Shown here piece by piece: positions 9,202-18,355 of a stretch of 64,000 nucleotides of DNA. The notes under the pieces are model-generated. The model saw only the letters and a list, made by a program, of their open reading frames with translations, did not search any database and had not been told where the DNA came from. The stretch is from Holophagae bacterium (GTDB lineage: Bacteria > Acidobacteriota > Holophagae > Acanthopleuribacterales > Acanthopleuribacteraceae). The DNA lies in assembly GCA_029263455.1 (NCBI GenBank), contig JAJCXM010000003.1:1-64000 (forward strand), read 5' to 3'. The position numbers were made by a program, and so were the translations under genes. Position 1 is the stretch's first letter. Each line of letters opens with the position of its first letter.

Positions 9202-10115
9202 ATCGCTGGACCTGTAAATCCGTGTTTTGCATAAAGATCTGCAGGATCACCCGACTCACCGTAACCGTTTACACCAATTCGCAGAAGCGGAGCTGGTGCC
9301 ACTTCCGTTAAGGTTTCTGCGACTGCACCACCCAATCCACCATTAACCGAGTGATCTTCAAGGGTGACTAGATGACCGATACGATTTGAAACATCACGAA
9401 TATAGTCTTCATCTAAAGGCTTAATAGTGTGGATGTTCGTCACCTCAGCACGAATGCCTCTTTCAGCTAATAACGACGCCGCCTCCAAAGTCGCTTCTAG
9501 CAGCCCACCCGTCGCCAATAATGCAACATCTTGGCCCTTAACTAGTGGATCAGCTTTGCCAAATTGGAAACGGTATTGATCATCGTGTACCTGCGGCAGG
9601 TTTTGACGTGTTAGGCGTAAATAGACAGGACCCTTGTGGGCAGCTGCCCACGCGACAGCTTGTTTGGCTTCGCGATGATCGGCAGGTTGAATAATGGGCA
9701 CGTTGGGCAATGTTCGCATAACGCCAATATCTTCAAGCGCCATTTGGCTGTAGCCATCGGGCCCGATACCAATACCCACATGCGTGCCTACCAACTTAAC
9801 ATTGGCGTCGGCGTAGCCGATCGATAAGCGGATTTGTTCAAACCGACCGATCAGAAAACATCCAAACGAAGCTACAAACGGAATTTTGCCCATGGTTGCT
9901 AAACCGGCCGCCATGGTCACCATATTGCCTTCTTGTATTCCCACCTGAACATGACGTTCGGGGTAGGCATTCATGAACTTAACTGTTTTGGTTGATTTCC
10001 CTAAATCAGCGTCCATGACGATCATATTCGGGAACTGATCCGCGATATCCATCAAGGCTTCGCCAAATGATGCCCGCGTTGCTGTTGCTTTTCCGGTGGC
10101 TGCAATCATGGTCAT
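9168..10115 (-). CDS. Transketolase, C-terminal subunit (pyrimidine-binding domain)
   Basis: A 315-aa protein corresponding to the second half of transketolase: the transketolase pyrimidine-binding domain (VQVGIQEGNMVTMAAGLA, with the Glu that activates TPP) followed by the transketolase C-terminal domain (VTNIHTIKPLDEDYI, VTLEDHSVNGGLGGAVAE). With its partner it would move two-carbon ketol units in the non-oxidative pentose phosphate pathway. The ATG overlaps the stop of the N-terminal subunit gene as ATGA, so the two chains are made in equal amounts. Split transketolases of this form are common in archaea and many bacteria. Confidence 0.93.
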   Translation of the reverse strand: MTMIAATGKATATRASFGEALMDIADQFPNMIVMDADLGKSTKTVKFMNAYPERHVQVGIQEGNMVTMAAGLATMGKIPFVASFGCFLIGRFEQIRLSIGYADANVKLVGTHVGIGIGPDGYSQMALEDIGVMRTLPNVPIIQPADHREAKQAVAWAAAHKGPVYLRLTRQNLPQVHDDQYRFQFGKADPLVKGQDVALLATGGLLEATLEAASLLAERGIRAEVTNIHTIKPLDEDYIRDVSNRIGHLVTLEDHSVNGGLGGAVAETLTEVAPAPLLRIGVNGYGESGDPADLYAKHGFTGPAICDRVAEWLKR

Positions 10116-10948
10116 GACAAAGCTCCTTCTAATTCGGCTAACGCCTGCTTAGTTTGTTCGTCGTTAGGCGTTGCACCATGCCAGTCAATGACGCCTTCCA
10201 TAAAGGAGACGCCTTTACCTTTGATGGTGTTCGCAATGATCATGGTCGGTTTGTCGGAAGTGGATCTCGCGTTCTTCAATGCATCTGCTATTGCATCAAG
10301 ATCGTGACCATCAATCACAATGGTATGCCAATTAAACGCACGCCATTTATCTGCGATCGGTTCAAGATTCATGATCTCGTTGGTGGGTCCATCGATCTGA
10401 CCTTTGTTGTAATCAATCATGGCAACTAAATTGTTTAACTTAAATTTTGGAGCCGTCATGGCAGCTTCCCAGACTTGACCCTCTTGGGTTTCGCCATCGC
10501 CCATTAAGCAATAGACTCTGTTTGCTTTACCATCCATTTTTGCAGCCAACGCGGCGCCTGTCGCAAACGATAGTCCCATGCCGAGTGATCCGGTAGAGGC
10601 CTCTATGCCAGGCAGGAATCCCACCGAAGGGTGGCCTTGGAGTCGTGAGTCAACCTGTCTAAGTGTCTTTAGCTCTTCGTGGGGAAAATAACCGTGCTCT
10701 GCCATAACTACGTATTGAGCTGGAACACCATGTCCTTTGCTCAATACGAAAAGGTCACGATCCGCCCATTCAGGATTCTTAGCATCGTGCTTCATTTCGT
10801 GATGATAAAGGTAGGCGATGATTTCGATGGCGCTCAAAGATCCGCCCGGATGTCCACTACCCGCTCGATGTAACATTTTAATGATATCGATACGGTACTG
10901 ACCGATGTGTTTTTGTAACCTAACCTTTTCAGAATCAACCATCCCCAT
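10112..10948 (-). CDS. Transketolase, N-terminal subunit (TPP-binding)
   Basis: A 278-aa protein equal to the TPP-diphosphate-binding half of transketolase. Visible features are AGSGHPGGSLS (substrate/TPP His), LSKGHGVPAQY, GSLGMGLSFA and the GDG...N thiamine motif (MGDGETQEGQ...YNKGQ). I start it at the ATG at 10948, which follows AGAAGGGCGG by a short spacer. A frame extending 96 nt upstream adds an unlikely arginine-rich leader. It forms an operon with the C-terminal subunit (4-nt overlap) and probably the two membrane-associated genes downstream. An extended -10 element lies 54 nt upstream. Confidence 0.93.
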   Translation of the reverse strand: MGMVDSEKVRLQKHIGQYRIDIIKMLHRAGSGHPGGSLSAIEIIAYLYHHEMKHDAKNPEWADRDLFVLSKGHGVPAQYVVMAEHGYFPHEELKTLRQVDSRLQGHPSVGFLPGIEASTGSLGMGLSFATGAALAAKMDGKANRVYCLMGDGETQEGQVWEAAMTAPKFKLNNLVAMIDYNKGQIDGPTNEIMNLEPIADKWRAFNWHTIVIDGHDLDAIADALKNARSTSDKPTMIIANTIKGKGVSFMEGVIDWHGATPNDEQTKQALAELEGALS

Positions 10949-11001
10949 AAAAACCGCCCTTCTAAATCTTTGGAAACCACCCCTGGCTATGCTCGCTGGG
11001 G

Positions 11002-11010
11002 ATTCTAGCA
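11002..11010 (-). promoter_or_regulatory. Candidate extended -10 promoter of the transketolase operon
   Basis: The minus strand reads TGCTAGAAT. Initiation near 10995 would give a leader of about 45 nt before the ATG at 10948. It is the third TGnTAGAAT element in this leftward block. Confidence 0.45.
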
Positions 11011-11101
11011 AACGCAGGCTAACGCGGCTAGGTAAAGACGCCACTTAAGAGGATTCATTCAATTTCAGCTTCGATTGAGTGCTCGATTGTCCTATATTGA
11101 G

Positions 11102-11121
11102 GCATCTAAAACTGTAGATGC
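11102..11121. promoter_or_regulatory. Hairpin in the divergent intergenic region
   Basis: GCATCTA and TAGATGC form a perfect 7-bp inverted repeat with a 6-nt loop, 58 nt upstream of the propeller-amidohydrolase ATG. It is not followed by a T run on either strand, so an operator or a 5' leader structure is more likely than a terminator. Which neighbour it serves is unknown. Confidence 0.4.
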
Positions 11122-11178
11122 TTTCGGAACGTATTCTTGATGTCCGCAAACGCGTCTTCCATGACGAAAAGGAGCCTC

Positions 11179-14100
11179 ATGTACCGCCTATTGTTTGTCC
11201 TCATCAGCTTGATCGCATTTTCAGAAGAAGCAGAAAAACCGAAATGGGATGTCAATGCACCTCCCGGAGAACTGAAAGAGATCGAAATCGATACCCGCGA
11301 AGGGACATGGATGAATTTGGATGTGAGTCCAGACGGACAGCACATCGTGTTTGACCTCTTGGGCGATATCTACCGAATCCCCATGGCTGGAGGCGAGGCT
11401 ACCGCCTTAACACAAGGAATCGCATGGGACATGCAGCCCTGTTACAGTCCAGACGGTAAGTCGATTGCCTTCACAAGTGACCGCGGTGGCGGTGACAATA
11501 TTTGGACGATCGACGCGGATGGACAGGAGCCCAAGGCTGTCAGCAAAGAAGATTTCAGGTTACTGAATAGTCCTGCATGGTCACCCGACGGTGACTACAT
11601 AGCTGCACGTAAACATTTCACGGGCACACGATCACTGGGTTCAGGCGAAATATGGCTTTATCACCGACAAGGTGGGGCTGGCTTCCCCATGACGAGCAAA
11701 CCAAATGACCAAAAAGATGTCGGAGAACCTGTATTCTCAAAAGACGGTCGCTACCTCTTTTTCAGTCAAGATGTCACGCCTGGCAACGTTTTCGAATACA
11801 ACAAAGACCCTCACAAAGGCATTTACGCCATTCAAAGACTAGACCGCAAGAGTGGCAAGATCACTACTTTAATCCGAGGACCAGGTGGCGCAATTAGACC
11901 CACACCTTCTCCCGATGGCCGTTGGCTGGCTTTTGTGCGCCGCTTAGATTATGAAACAGCGATTTTCCTTTATGACCAGCAAAGCGGAGAAGTACGCCCT
12001 CTCTTCAACAAACTCGATCGAGATATGCAGGAGACTTGGGCTATTCACGGCGTTTACCCACGATTTGCTTGGACGCCAAATAGCAAATCACTGATTTTTT
12101 GGGCCGCTGGCAAAATAAACCGGCTCGATATTGAGAATATGACCTATACAGCACTACCGTTCCACGTGCAGGCCAAGCACAAAGTTGCTCCTGCTCGTCG
12201 AGAACAGATAGAGGTTGATCCCGACACGTTCGATGTCAAAATGCTGCGCTGGGTTGATGTATCTGCCGCTGGCGATCAGGCGGTCTTTCAAGCGTTAGGC
12301 CATATTTATGTGGCTGATCTGCCGTCTGGTAATCATCGACGGCTAACCACGCAGAATGACCATTTCGAATTCTATCCAAAATTCAGTCGCGACGGGAAGT
12401 CCGTCGTCTACACAACCTGGGATGACGTTGAATTGGGTTCCATTCGCACGGTACCTACTCGCGGCGCAAAAAACGGTAAGATCATAAGCAAGAACCCCGG
12501 TCACTATGTTGAGCCCAGTTTCTCTGCCGATGAGAAACATATCTTAGTTCGCAAAACGACCGGTGGTTTCCTGCGCAGTCCCTTACATTCGCTCGATCCC
12601 GGCATCTACTTGATGGATGTTCGAAAAGGCGACATGACTCTGGTCTCTGACGAAGGTACAGACCCACATTTTGGTGCCGTTGACGACCACATCTACTACA
12701 CCCTACCCGGCGAAAAACGAGTGCTGGTTCGAAAAGATCTGAGCAATGGACAGGTATATGAAATTGCTCGTAGCGAAATGGCAGCCGAGTTTAGAGTCTC
12801 GCCCGATTCCAATTGGTTAGCTATCAACGAAGCCTACAACGCTTATGTCATGCCCTTTCCTGCCGTTGGCAAAGTTGTTGACGTCTCACCCGAACAAAAA
12901 CAATTCCCCATCGTGCGTTTATCCGAGCATGCCGGCTACAACCTCTCTTGGCGCGCCGACTCCGGCCATTTGGCTTGGTCACTTGGGGCGAACCTGTCTT
13001 CGACAGCTATCTCATCGGCATTGTTCGAGCCAGATCACGAACCCGTCGTAACCACAACTCATATTTCGTTCAGCCAGGCCAGTGCACGCCCCACTGGCAT
13101 TCGAGCGTTAATCGGCGGCCGGCTGATCACCATGAACGGAAATCAGGTAATCGAAAATGGCACACTGATACTGGACGGAAACCGAATCGTTGCCATCGGT
13201 CCCGTTGATGAAGTCGAGATACCTGAAACGGCCACGCGTATTCAACTCAATGGGTCCACCTTAATGCCTGGTATTGTTGATGTTCATGCACATAGCGCTC
13301 ATTCCACCGACGGACTAACACCCGAGCAGAACTGGATGGATTACGCATCTCTTGCCTTTGGTGTTACCACCATTCACGACCCATCGCGCGACACGGAATC
13401 TGTCTTCTCGGCGAGCGAGATGGCAAAAGCCGGGATGATTGTCGCACCGCGAATTTATTCAACTGGCACCATCTTGTATGGCGCTCAATTGCCAGAACAC
13501 ACGGCTAAGGTAGAGAGTCGAGAGGATGCGCTACATCATCTCGCTCGTCTCAAAGCGGTCGGCGCCTTTTCCGTCAAGAGCTACAACCAACCACGCCGTG
13601 ATCAGCGTCAAAAAATAATCGATGCTTCACGCGAACTCAAAATGATGGTTGTGCCTGAAGGCGGTTCCTTGCTGCAACATAACCTGACCATGGTCGTAGA
13701 CGGCCATACTGGAATTGAACATTCGATTCCTATCGCACGTGCCTATTCCGATATCGTTCAATTATGGTCACAGACCGATGTCCACTACACGCCAACCCTG
13801 GTCGTGGGTTATGGCGGCATTTGGGGCGAAAACTATTGGTACCAAAAGACAGACGTTTGGAGCAATGAACGTCTACGCCGATTCGTACCGCCATTCGCAT
13901 TAGAGCCGCGCTCCAAACGACGTGAAATGGTTCCTGACAATGAATTCAACCACATACGCAACGCCGAAATCTGCAATCAGCTTTCGAAAGCGGGCGTGCG
14001 CGTAAACATTGGCGCCCATGGCCAACGCGAAGGCTTAGGTGCTCATTGGGAAATCTGGATGCTTGTGCAAGGCGGAATGAGTCCCCACCAGGCTTTAACT

Positions 14101-14403
14101 TGTGCCACCATAAATGGTGCCAAGTACCTTGGGTTGGACAAGGATTTGGGATCCCTTGAAGTAGGCAAACTGGCCGACTTCTTGGTTTTAGATAAGAACC
14201 CGCTCGAAAACATTCGTCATTCCGAATCGATTCGTAGCTTGTCGATTAACGGCGTTTTTTACGACGCCGAGTCCATGCACGAGGTGGGAGAAGGCGGACG
14301 AGTCAGAGAAGCCTTCTTTTGGAAACGCAGTGAAGTGACCCACATTTCCTTCCCGGCCGTTACGAAAAATTTGGGGGCCCATGGCTGTGTCTGCGGGCAT
14401 TAG
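11179..14403 (+). CDS. Exported TolB-type beta-propeller/amidohydrolase fusion
   Basis: A 1074-aa protein with a signal peptide (MYRLLFVLISLIAF). The N-terminal two thirds contain repeated PD40/WD40-like blades of the TolB type: LDVSPDGQHIVFD, YSPDGKSIAFTSD, WSPDGDYIAA, PSPDGRWLAFVRR. From about residue 660 an amidohydrolase domain follows: LILDGNRIVAIGPVDEV, the metal-binding VDVHAH, an EH near GIEHSI, and the typical C-terminal LGSLEVGKLADFLVLDKNPL. AGGAGCC precedes the ATG at 11179; in-frame ATGs upstream lack a signal peptide. Relatives are annotated as periplasmic amidohydrolases or prolidase-like enzymes. The propeller probably gates access of peptides or other amides, and the substrate is unknown. 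Confidence 0.9.
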   Translation: MYRLLFVLISLIAFSEEAEKPKWDVNAPPGELKEIEIDTREGTWMNLDVSPDGQHIVFDLLGDIYRIPMAGGEATALTQGIAWDMQPCYSPDGKSIAFTSDRGGGDNIWTIDADGQEPKAVSKEDFRLLNSPAWSPDGDYIAARKHFTGTRSLGSGEIWLYHRQGGAGFPMTSKPNDQKDVGEPVFSKDGRYLFFSQDVTPGNVFEYNKDPHKGIYAIQRLDRKSGKITTLIRGPGGAIRPTPSPDGRWLAFVRRLDYETAIFLYDQQSGEVRPLFNKLDRDMQETWAIHGVYPRFAWTPNSKSLIFWAAGKINRLDIENMTYTALPFHVQAKHKVAPARREQIEVDPDTFDVKMLRWVDVSAAGDQAVFQALGHIYVADLPSGNHRRLTTQNDHFEFYPKFSRDGKSVVYTTWDDVELGSIRTVPTRGAKNGKIISKNPGHYVEPSFSADEKHILVRKTTGGFLRSPLHSLDPGIYLMDVRKGDMTLVSDEGTDPHFGAVDDHIYYTLPGEKRVLVRKDLSNGQVYEIARSEMAAEFRVSPDSNWLAINEAYNAYVMPFPAVGKVVDVSPEQKQFPIVRLSEHAGYNLSWRADSGHLAWSLGANLSSTAISSALFEPDHEPVVTTTHISFSQASARPTGIRALIGGRLITMNGNQVIENGTLILDGNRIVAIGPVDEVEIPETATRIQLNGSTLMPGIVDVHAHSAHSTDGLTPEQNWMDYASLAFGVTTIHDPSRDTESVFSASEMAKAGMIVAPRIYSTGTILYGAQLPEHTAKVESREDALHHLARLKAVGAFSVKSYNQPRRDQRQKIIDASRELKMMVVPEGGSLLQHNLTMVVDGHTGIEHSIPIARAYSDIVQLWSQTDVHYTPTLVVGYGGIWGENYWYQKTDVWSNERLRRFVPPFALEPRSKRREMVPDNEFNHIRNAEICNQLSKAGVRVNIGAHGQREGLGAHWEIWMLVQGGMSPHQALTCATINGAKYLGLDKDLGSLEVGKLADFLVLDKNPLENIRHSESIRSLSINGVFYDAESMHEVGEGGRVREAFFWKRSEVTHISFPAVTKNLGAHGCVCGH

Positions 14404-14412
14404 GCAACTGTT

Positions 14413-16158
14413 TTGACCTTTGAGCTAATTACCAGAACACAACACTTGGACAGATTGAGCCAGTTGTTTACGTGTGACTGGGTTGCGCTTGACATAGAAA
14501 CGGCCGGCGCTAATGGTCTCAATCCTTACCAGAGCCGAATCCGGCTCTTGCAGCTGGCGGTGGAAGACCACGTCATCGTCATCGACTGCGACGCTGTCGA
14601 TCCGTTTCCGACCTTGAGAGATTGGCTTGAGGACGCTGATGTCACCAAAGTCATTCACAACGCGAAGTTCGACATAAAACACATTTACCACCACACCGGC
14701 ATCGAGGTTAAGCGTGTTTTCTGCACCTACTTGGCTTCTCAACTGCTGGCAATGGGCGATCGCGAAAAGAGACACTCGTTAGAGGCTGTTTCCTTGCGAT
14801 ATCTAGATCGTCACTTGGACAAACAAAATCAGACATCTGATTGGTCGGGACCACTCACCGACAGCCAAATTGAATACGCAGCCACGGATGTGGAAGTATT
14901 AGTTCAACTCTACCCCATCCTTTCAGAGGAGATCATTCAACGCAAATTGAGAAGGGTTTCGCAACTCGAGTTCCGAACGGTGATGCCCGTGGCAGCCATG
15001 GAATTACATGGCATGAGACTGGACCTCAAAGTTTGGGGTGAACTTGAGTCTCGTATGGAAGTTCGATCTCAAGAGCTGGAAGAACAGATTCTGACCTATC
15101 TGCGTCGTAGCGACGATCTTCCGGGCATGAACACCCTCAACCTCAATGCACCGGAACAGGTTCGCGACGCGCTGGCCGAGCTAGGCATCGAATTGCCAGG
15201 CACCTCGGAATCTCATCTCAAGAAACATATAGGCGATCACCCGGTAATCAAGCTGCTCTTGGATTTCCGACACGTCTCACGAATATTGCATTCAACCGTT
15301 CGGCAAGCGCGTTCCTCAATCGAGCCGGCGACCCAGCGAGTCCATCCGTCGTATCACCAAATTGCGTCTGCATCTGGCCGATTTGCATGCAGTGAACCCA
15401 ACATCCAGCAAGTCCCACGTGCCAAGGAAGTTCGCGCAGCGTTCATCCCTGACCCAGGTAAATGCTTCGTCATCGCCGACTACTCGCAGGTAGAGTTACG
15501 GGTAGCCGCTGGCATGTCGCAAGATCCGATTATGTTGGAGGCCTACAAGAATGGCGAAGACCTTCATCGCTTGACGGCTGCACTAACGATGGATAAGACA
15601 GCATCAGAGGTAACTGGCAACGAACGTCAGGCCGCCAAAGCCATCAACTTTGGGCTCATCTACGCCATGGGCGCACGCGGACTCATGCAATCAGCGGCCA
15701 ACTCCTATGGCGTTGAAATGACCATGGACCAAGCCACCCTATTTCGAGACCGCTTCTTCAATCACTATGCGGGCATCAAACGGTGGCAAGACAAATTGGC
15801 TAATATCGGTAAAAAAACACGTTATGTGCGCACGGCTGCGGGCCGCATTCGCGCCTATAACCCACGCGACGAAATCAGAGTTACTGAGCTATTCAATGTT
15901 CCGGTTCAGGGTACAGCCGCCGAAGGACTTAAATCAGCGATGTGTATCTTCTGGGATGAAGTGAAGGATCAATCACTTGACGCGTCGATCGTGGCCATCA
16001 TCCACGATGAAATCATTGTTGAAGTTGATGTTTCCCAAGCCGAGCAAGCAAAAACGACACTAATTGACGCCATGATTCGCGGCATGTCGTGGCTCATGCC
16101 CGGGGTCGTGTTTGAAGTTGATGCTCATACGGGATCATCCTGGGCTGATAAAGGTTAA
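14413..16158 (+). CDS. Compact family A DNA polymerase: 3'-5' exonuclease plus polymerase, no 5' nuclease
   Basis: A 581-aa DNA polymerase I relative. Residues 1-175 form a DnaQ/RNase D-type 3'-5' exonuclease with intact motifs: LDIET (Exo I), HNAKFD (Exo II) and YAATD (Exo III). From about 190 on is the polymerase domain with motif A DYSQVELR, motif B RQAAKAINFGLIYAMG and motif C HDEI. The 5'-3' nuclease domain of full PolA is absent, and length is well below the usual 900 aa. The only start giving the whole exonuclease is TTG at 14413, 9 nt after the in-frame TAG of the previous gene, with a weak AGG as ribosome site. It may serve repair, lesion bypass or plasmid-type replication; a full polA probably exists elsewhere. 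Confidence 0.9.
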   Translation: MTFELITRTQHLDRLSQLFTCDWVALDIETAGANGLNPYQSRIRLLQLAVEDHVIVIDCDAVDPFPTLRDWLEDADVTKVIHNAKFDIKHIYHHTGIEVKRVFCTYLASQLLAMGDREKRHSLEAVSLRYLDRHLDKQNQTSDWSGPLTDSQIEYAATDVEVLVQLYPILSEEIIQRKLRRVSQLEFRTVMPVAAMELHGMRLDLKVWGELESRMEVRSQELEEQILTYLRRSDDLPGMNTLNLNAPEQVRDALAELGIELPGTSESHLKKHIGDHPVIKLLLDFRHVSRILHSTVRQARSSIEPATQRVHPSYHQIASASGRFACSEPNIQQVPRAKEVRAAFIPDPGKCFVIADYSQVELRVAAGMSQDPIMLEAYKNGEDLHRLTAALTMDKTASEVTGNERQAAKAINFGLIYAMGARGLMQSAANSYGVEMTMDQATLFRDRFFNHYAGIKRWQDKLANIGKKTRYVRTAAGRIRAYNPRDEIRVTELFNVPVQGTAAEGLKSAMCIFWDEVKDQSLDASIVAIIHDEIIVEVDVSQAEQAKTTLIDAMIRGMSWLMPGVVFEVDAHTGSSWADKG

Positions 16159-16644
16159 TCAAAAGACCTGCATCCAAATACCTAAGAACCAATCCATAAC
16201 GGGTCCCAAACTGATACAAAACGTCAAGATCACTAACAACCATAACAAGTTAGCTATCAAGACAGCTCGTGTGAATTGGGAAAACGATATGCCAGACCCT
16301 GCAATGGCTGTATATCCCAAGTTGCGCATGGCGATTTGAAAACGAATGAAGGTCACCGTCAATAAGGGCCGACGTTTGAACGTTTCCATTATTCGTTGTC
16401 GCCTATCAGACAACCACTTTATCTTCCACAACCACGATCCCCATCCGCGTTTGCCTAAATAGAAGGCCAACATATCTCCGGCTACAGCGCCAAAAAAAGC
16501 AGGTATAGCAACGGAAACAACGGATAGTGGCCCTCTGAATATCGCGTAGCCACAAAGCATGAGGGTGAATTCGCCCTCCAAGAAACAGCCGACCAGTGCG
16601 ATTGCCCAGCCATATTCACCGACAAATGTCAGAAAATCTTGCAC
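16159..16644 (-). CDS. DedA family membrane protein (VTT domain)
   Basis: A 161-aa protein with several membrane segments. It carries the DedA signature region: FLEGEF near residue 21, GDMLAFYLGKRGWG near 56, a TFIRFQIAMRN segment with the conserved Arg, and a Gly-rich AIAGSGISFSQF. DedA/VTT proteins sit in the inner membrane and influence proton motive force, envelope integrity and, in recent work, lipid carrier recycling. Its stop codon abuts that of the convergent polymerase gene without any spacer or visible terminator. Confidence 0.85.
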   Translation of the reverse strand: MQDFLTFVGEYGWAIALVGCFLEGEFTLMLCGYAIFRGPLSVVSVAIPAFFGAVAGDMLAFYLGKRGWGSWLWKIKWLSDRRQRIMETFKRRPLLTVTFIRFQIAMRNLGYTAIAGSGISFSQFTRAVLIANLLWLLVILTFCISLGPVMDWFLGIWMQVF

Positions 16645-16677
16645 CTACTTGGTCGATCCCCCCTGACTAAATCAGGC

Positions 16678-16926
16678 TCAATCCCTTTGCTGAAGGGTGT
16701 GACTGAGCTCGTGGGCCGCCAATTGAAGTTTGGGCGGCGACACCACAACAACCGAGTTACCCGATGCATAGGCCTGTGCTCCGATGACCTGATTCACAAC
16801 CCGGCGTCCCTGATGACTGCGAGAGACCTCTCTCAACAAATTTTCAGCTTCCATAGGGCTGGAAGTTCGCTCAAGTTGACGACGTAGCTCTACTTCATGA
16901 TTGGGATTACTGCTGCTGAAGTACAT
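16678..16926 (-). CDS. Mini DUF4157-type protein with terminal HExxH motif
   Basis: An 82-aa protein ending IGAQAYASGNSVVVVSP...LAAHELSHTLQQRD. The AxAYASG-N, HELSH and QQR pattern is that of DUF4157, a metallopeptidase-like domain found in many exported, eCIS-associated or polymorphic-toxin proteins (usually ...LLAHELTHVVQQ). Here almost nothing lies outside the domain: a charged, helical N-terminal 45 residues precede it and the protein stops two residues after QQR. GAGGG lies 6 nt before the ATG, so it may be translated as such. It could equally be a leftover of a longer toxin gene. No toxin, immunity or injection-system gene is adjacent. Confidence 0.6.
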   Translation of the reverse strand: MYFSSSNPNHEVELRRQLERTSSPMEAENLLREVSRSHQGRRVVNQVIGAQAYASGNSVVVVSPPKLQLAAHELSHTLQQRD

Positions 16927-17099
16927 TTTTTACCCTCGCGCTAGTTTTTGCTTGGATTCGTTAGGTTTCAAGATAGAACCGAAATGGCCATTTAGCAACC
17001 ATAAGCTCTGCAAGTAACCCAGCAAAATCTGATCGACATAGGGTTGTGAATGTCGGCCGAGGCGGCAAATGCAGCCCCAGCCAACTGCATCAAAACGAT

Positions 17100-18344
17100 C
17101 TATTCAGCGTCAAACGAAAAGCCATTTGCCATGCGTTGAACTACTTGCATAGCGTCTTGGTTGATGAGCATGAGATCTCGAACTTGATACGGAGCCTTTA
17201 GTCCAGAATCGAACAAATCCGCCGTTGAAATTGGCATATTGAGCCAACCCTTTCCTGGCGAAAACAGCGCGGCACTATTTAGTAGTGCAAATCCTTCTAG
17301 TTGGCCTTCCGAGTTATGACCATATAAGACGCCACGCACCTCGTAACGAGCTGGAGTACCGATTTCTAGCCCCATTTGTAATTGAATCGCATCTGCCTTT
17401 TCAGTTTTGACTGAGACGCGGCCATCAAATTTGGCGGTGGCAACAGAAACAGCAAAGGCAGTGCGAACATGACGGCGGACCGTCAATGCACCCAAGTTTC
17501 CGACAACATCGAGCTCAGCCTCCCACAAACCAGGTCCCGCAATGAACCAAGTTGGCAAGGTTGCCGATAAGCTCAATTGCCCGGACTTTGCCGTTACATT
17601 AAGCGGGACGATCTGTCCTTCTGGTGAACGCAAAACAGCGTTAATTTCTTGGCTCAGCCAGCTGCCTCTGCCCGATTCCAACTGACTTTCCAACCTAATC
17701 GAACTGCCAGCATAATACTCAAAATGACTGGCTTGCAAACTAAGCTGGGTATCACTTCCCTTTTCAAATACGTGGACCATGTATGAAGATTTCGCGTCCC
17801 GATCCAAACCATCGGCATACAACCAAAACCGGCCAGCACCCAATTCGTTGCGTAACCGAAAAGCTGAAGTGCCCTGCGGGAAGGGGCTATCACTGGCCGC
17901 CATTTGCTCTGCTGTAACCAACAAATCAAAACCACGCCCGTTTTCATATACTTGATCATTGTTAGTAACCAATACCAAGCGCTCAGGATCGATGGCCGCG
18001 TTTTGGTCAAGTGAGCGAGAATCCGGACTCACCGCATGAACACGAATCAGAGCGCCGGCATCAGTGACGTCTATCGCCACGCCACCCACTAGCTCATCTG
18101 CCGTAACCGTCATTCTATACTCACGACTGCGAGCCACATACGGCCCAGCTGAATCACTAATCAGCATTCTTTCTATAGGCATCATCAAAGATATTGCTTC
18201 GGTTTCGCCATTCGATGGCGCTTTCAACGTTTGCCCAACGACGACTTCTTGCGGCGCAAGGTCATATTTACTGCCGGCCTGCCACTGTGGTTCTGAGCTA
18301 AATGCAAAACAAACACAAACAAAAATTATCATTGATTTTTTCAT
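17100..18344 (-). CDS. Exported protein resembling DUF4785, partner of the lipase-like gene
   Basis: A 414-aa protein with a signal peptide (MKKSMIIFVCVCFAFS). The mature protein is beta-rich and looks built from immunoglobulin-like domains (AIQLQMGLEIGTPARYEVRG, WLYADGLDRD). From memory it resembles secreted DUF4785 proteins of Legionella and relatives; this is not verified. I start at the ATG at 18344, five bases after GGGGTGG; a GTG nine bases upstream is possible. It follows the lipase-like gene by 11 nt, so both are probably made and exported together. No catalytic motif is visible. Confidence 0.75.
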   Translation of the reverse strand: MKKSMIIFVCVCFAFSSEPQWQAGSKYDLAPQEVVVGQTLKAPSNGETEAISLMMPIERMLISDSAGPYVARSREYRMTVTADELVGGVAIDVTDAGALIRVHAVSPDSRSLDQNAAIDPERLVLVTNNDQVYENGRGFDLLVTAEQMAASDSPFPQGTSAFRLRNELGAGRFWLYADGLDRDAKSSYMVHVFEKGSDTQLSLQASHFEYYAGSSIRLESQLESGRGSWLSQEINAVLRSPEGQIVPLNVTAKSGQLSLSATLPTWFIAGPGLWEAELDVVGNLGALTVRRHVRTAFAVSVATAKFDGRVSVKTEKADAIQLQMGLEIGTPARYEVRGVLYGHNSEGQLEGFALLNSAALFSPGKGWLNMPISTADLFDSGLKAPYQVRDLMLINQDAMQVVQRMANGFSFDAE

Positions 18345-18355
18345 CGTATCCACCC

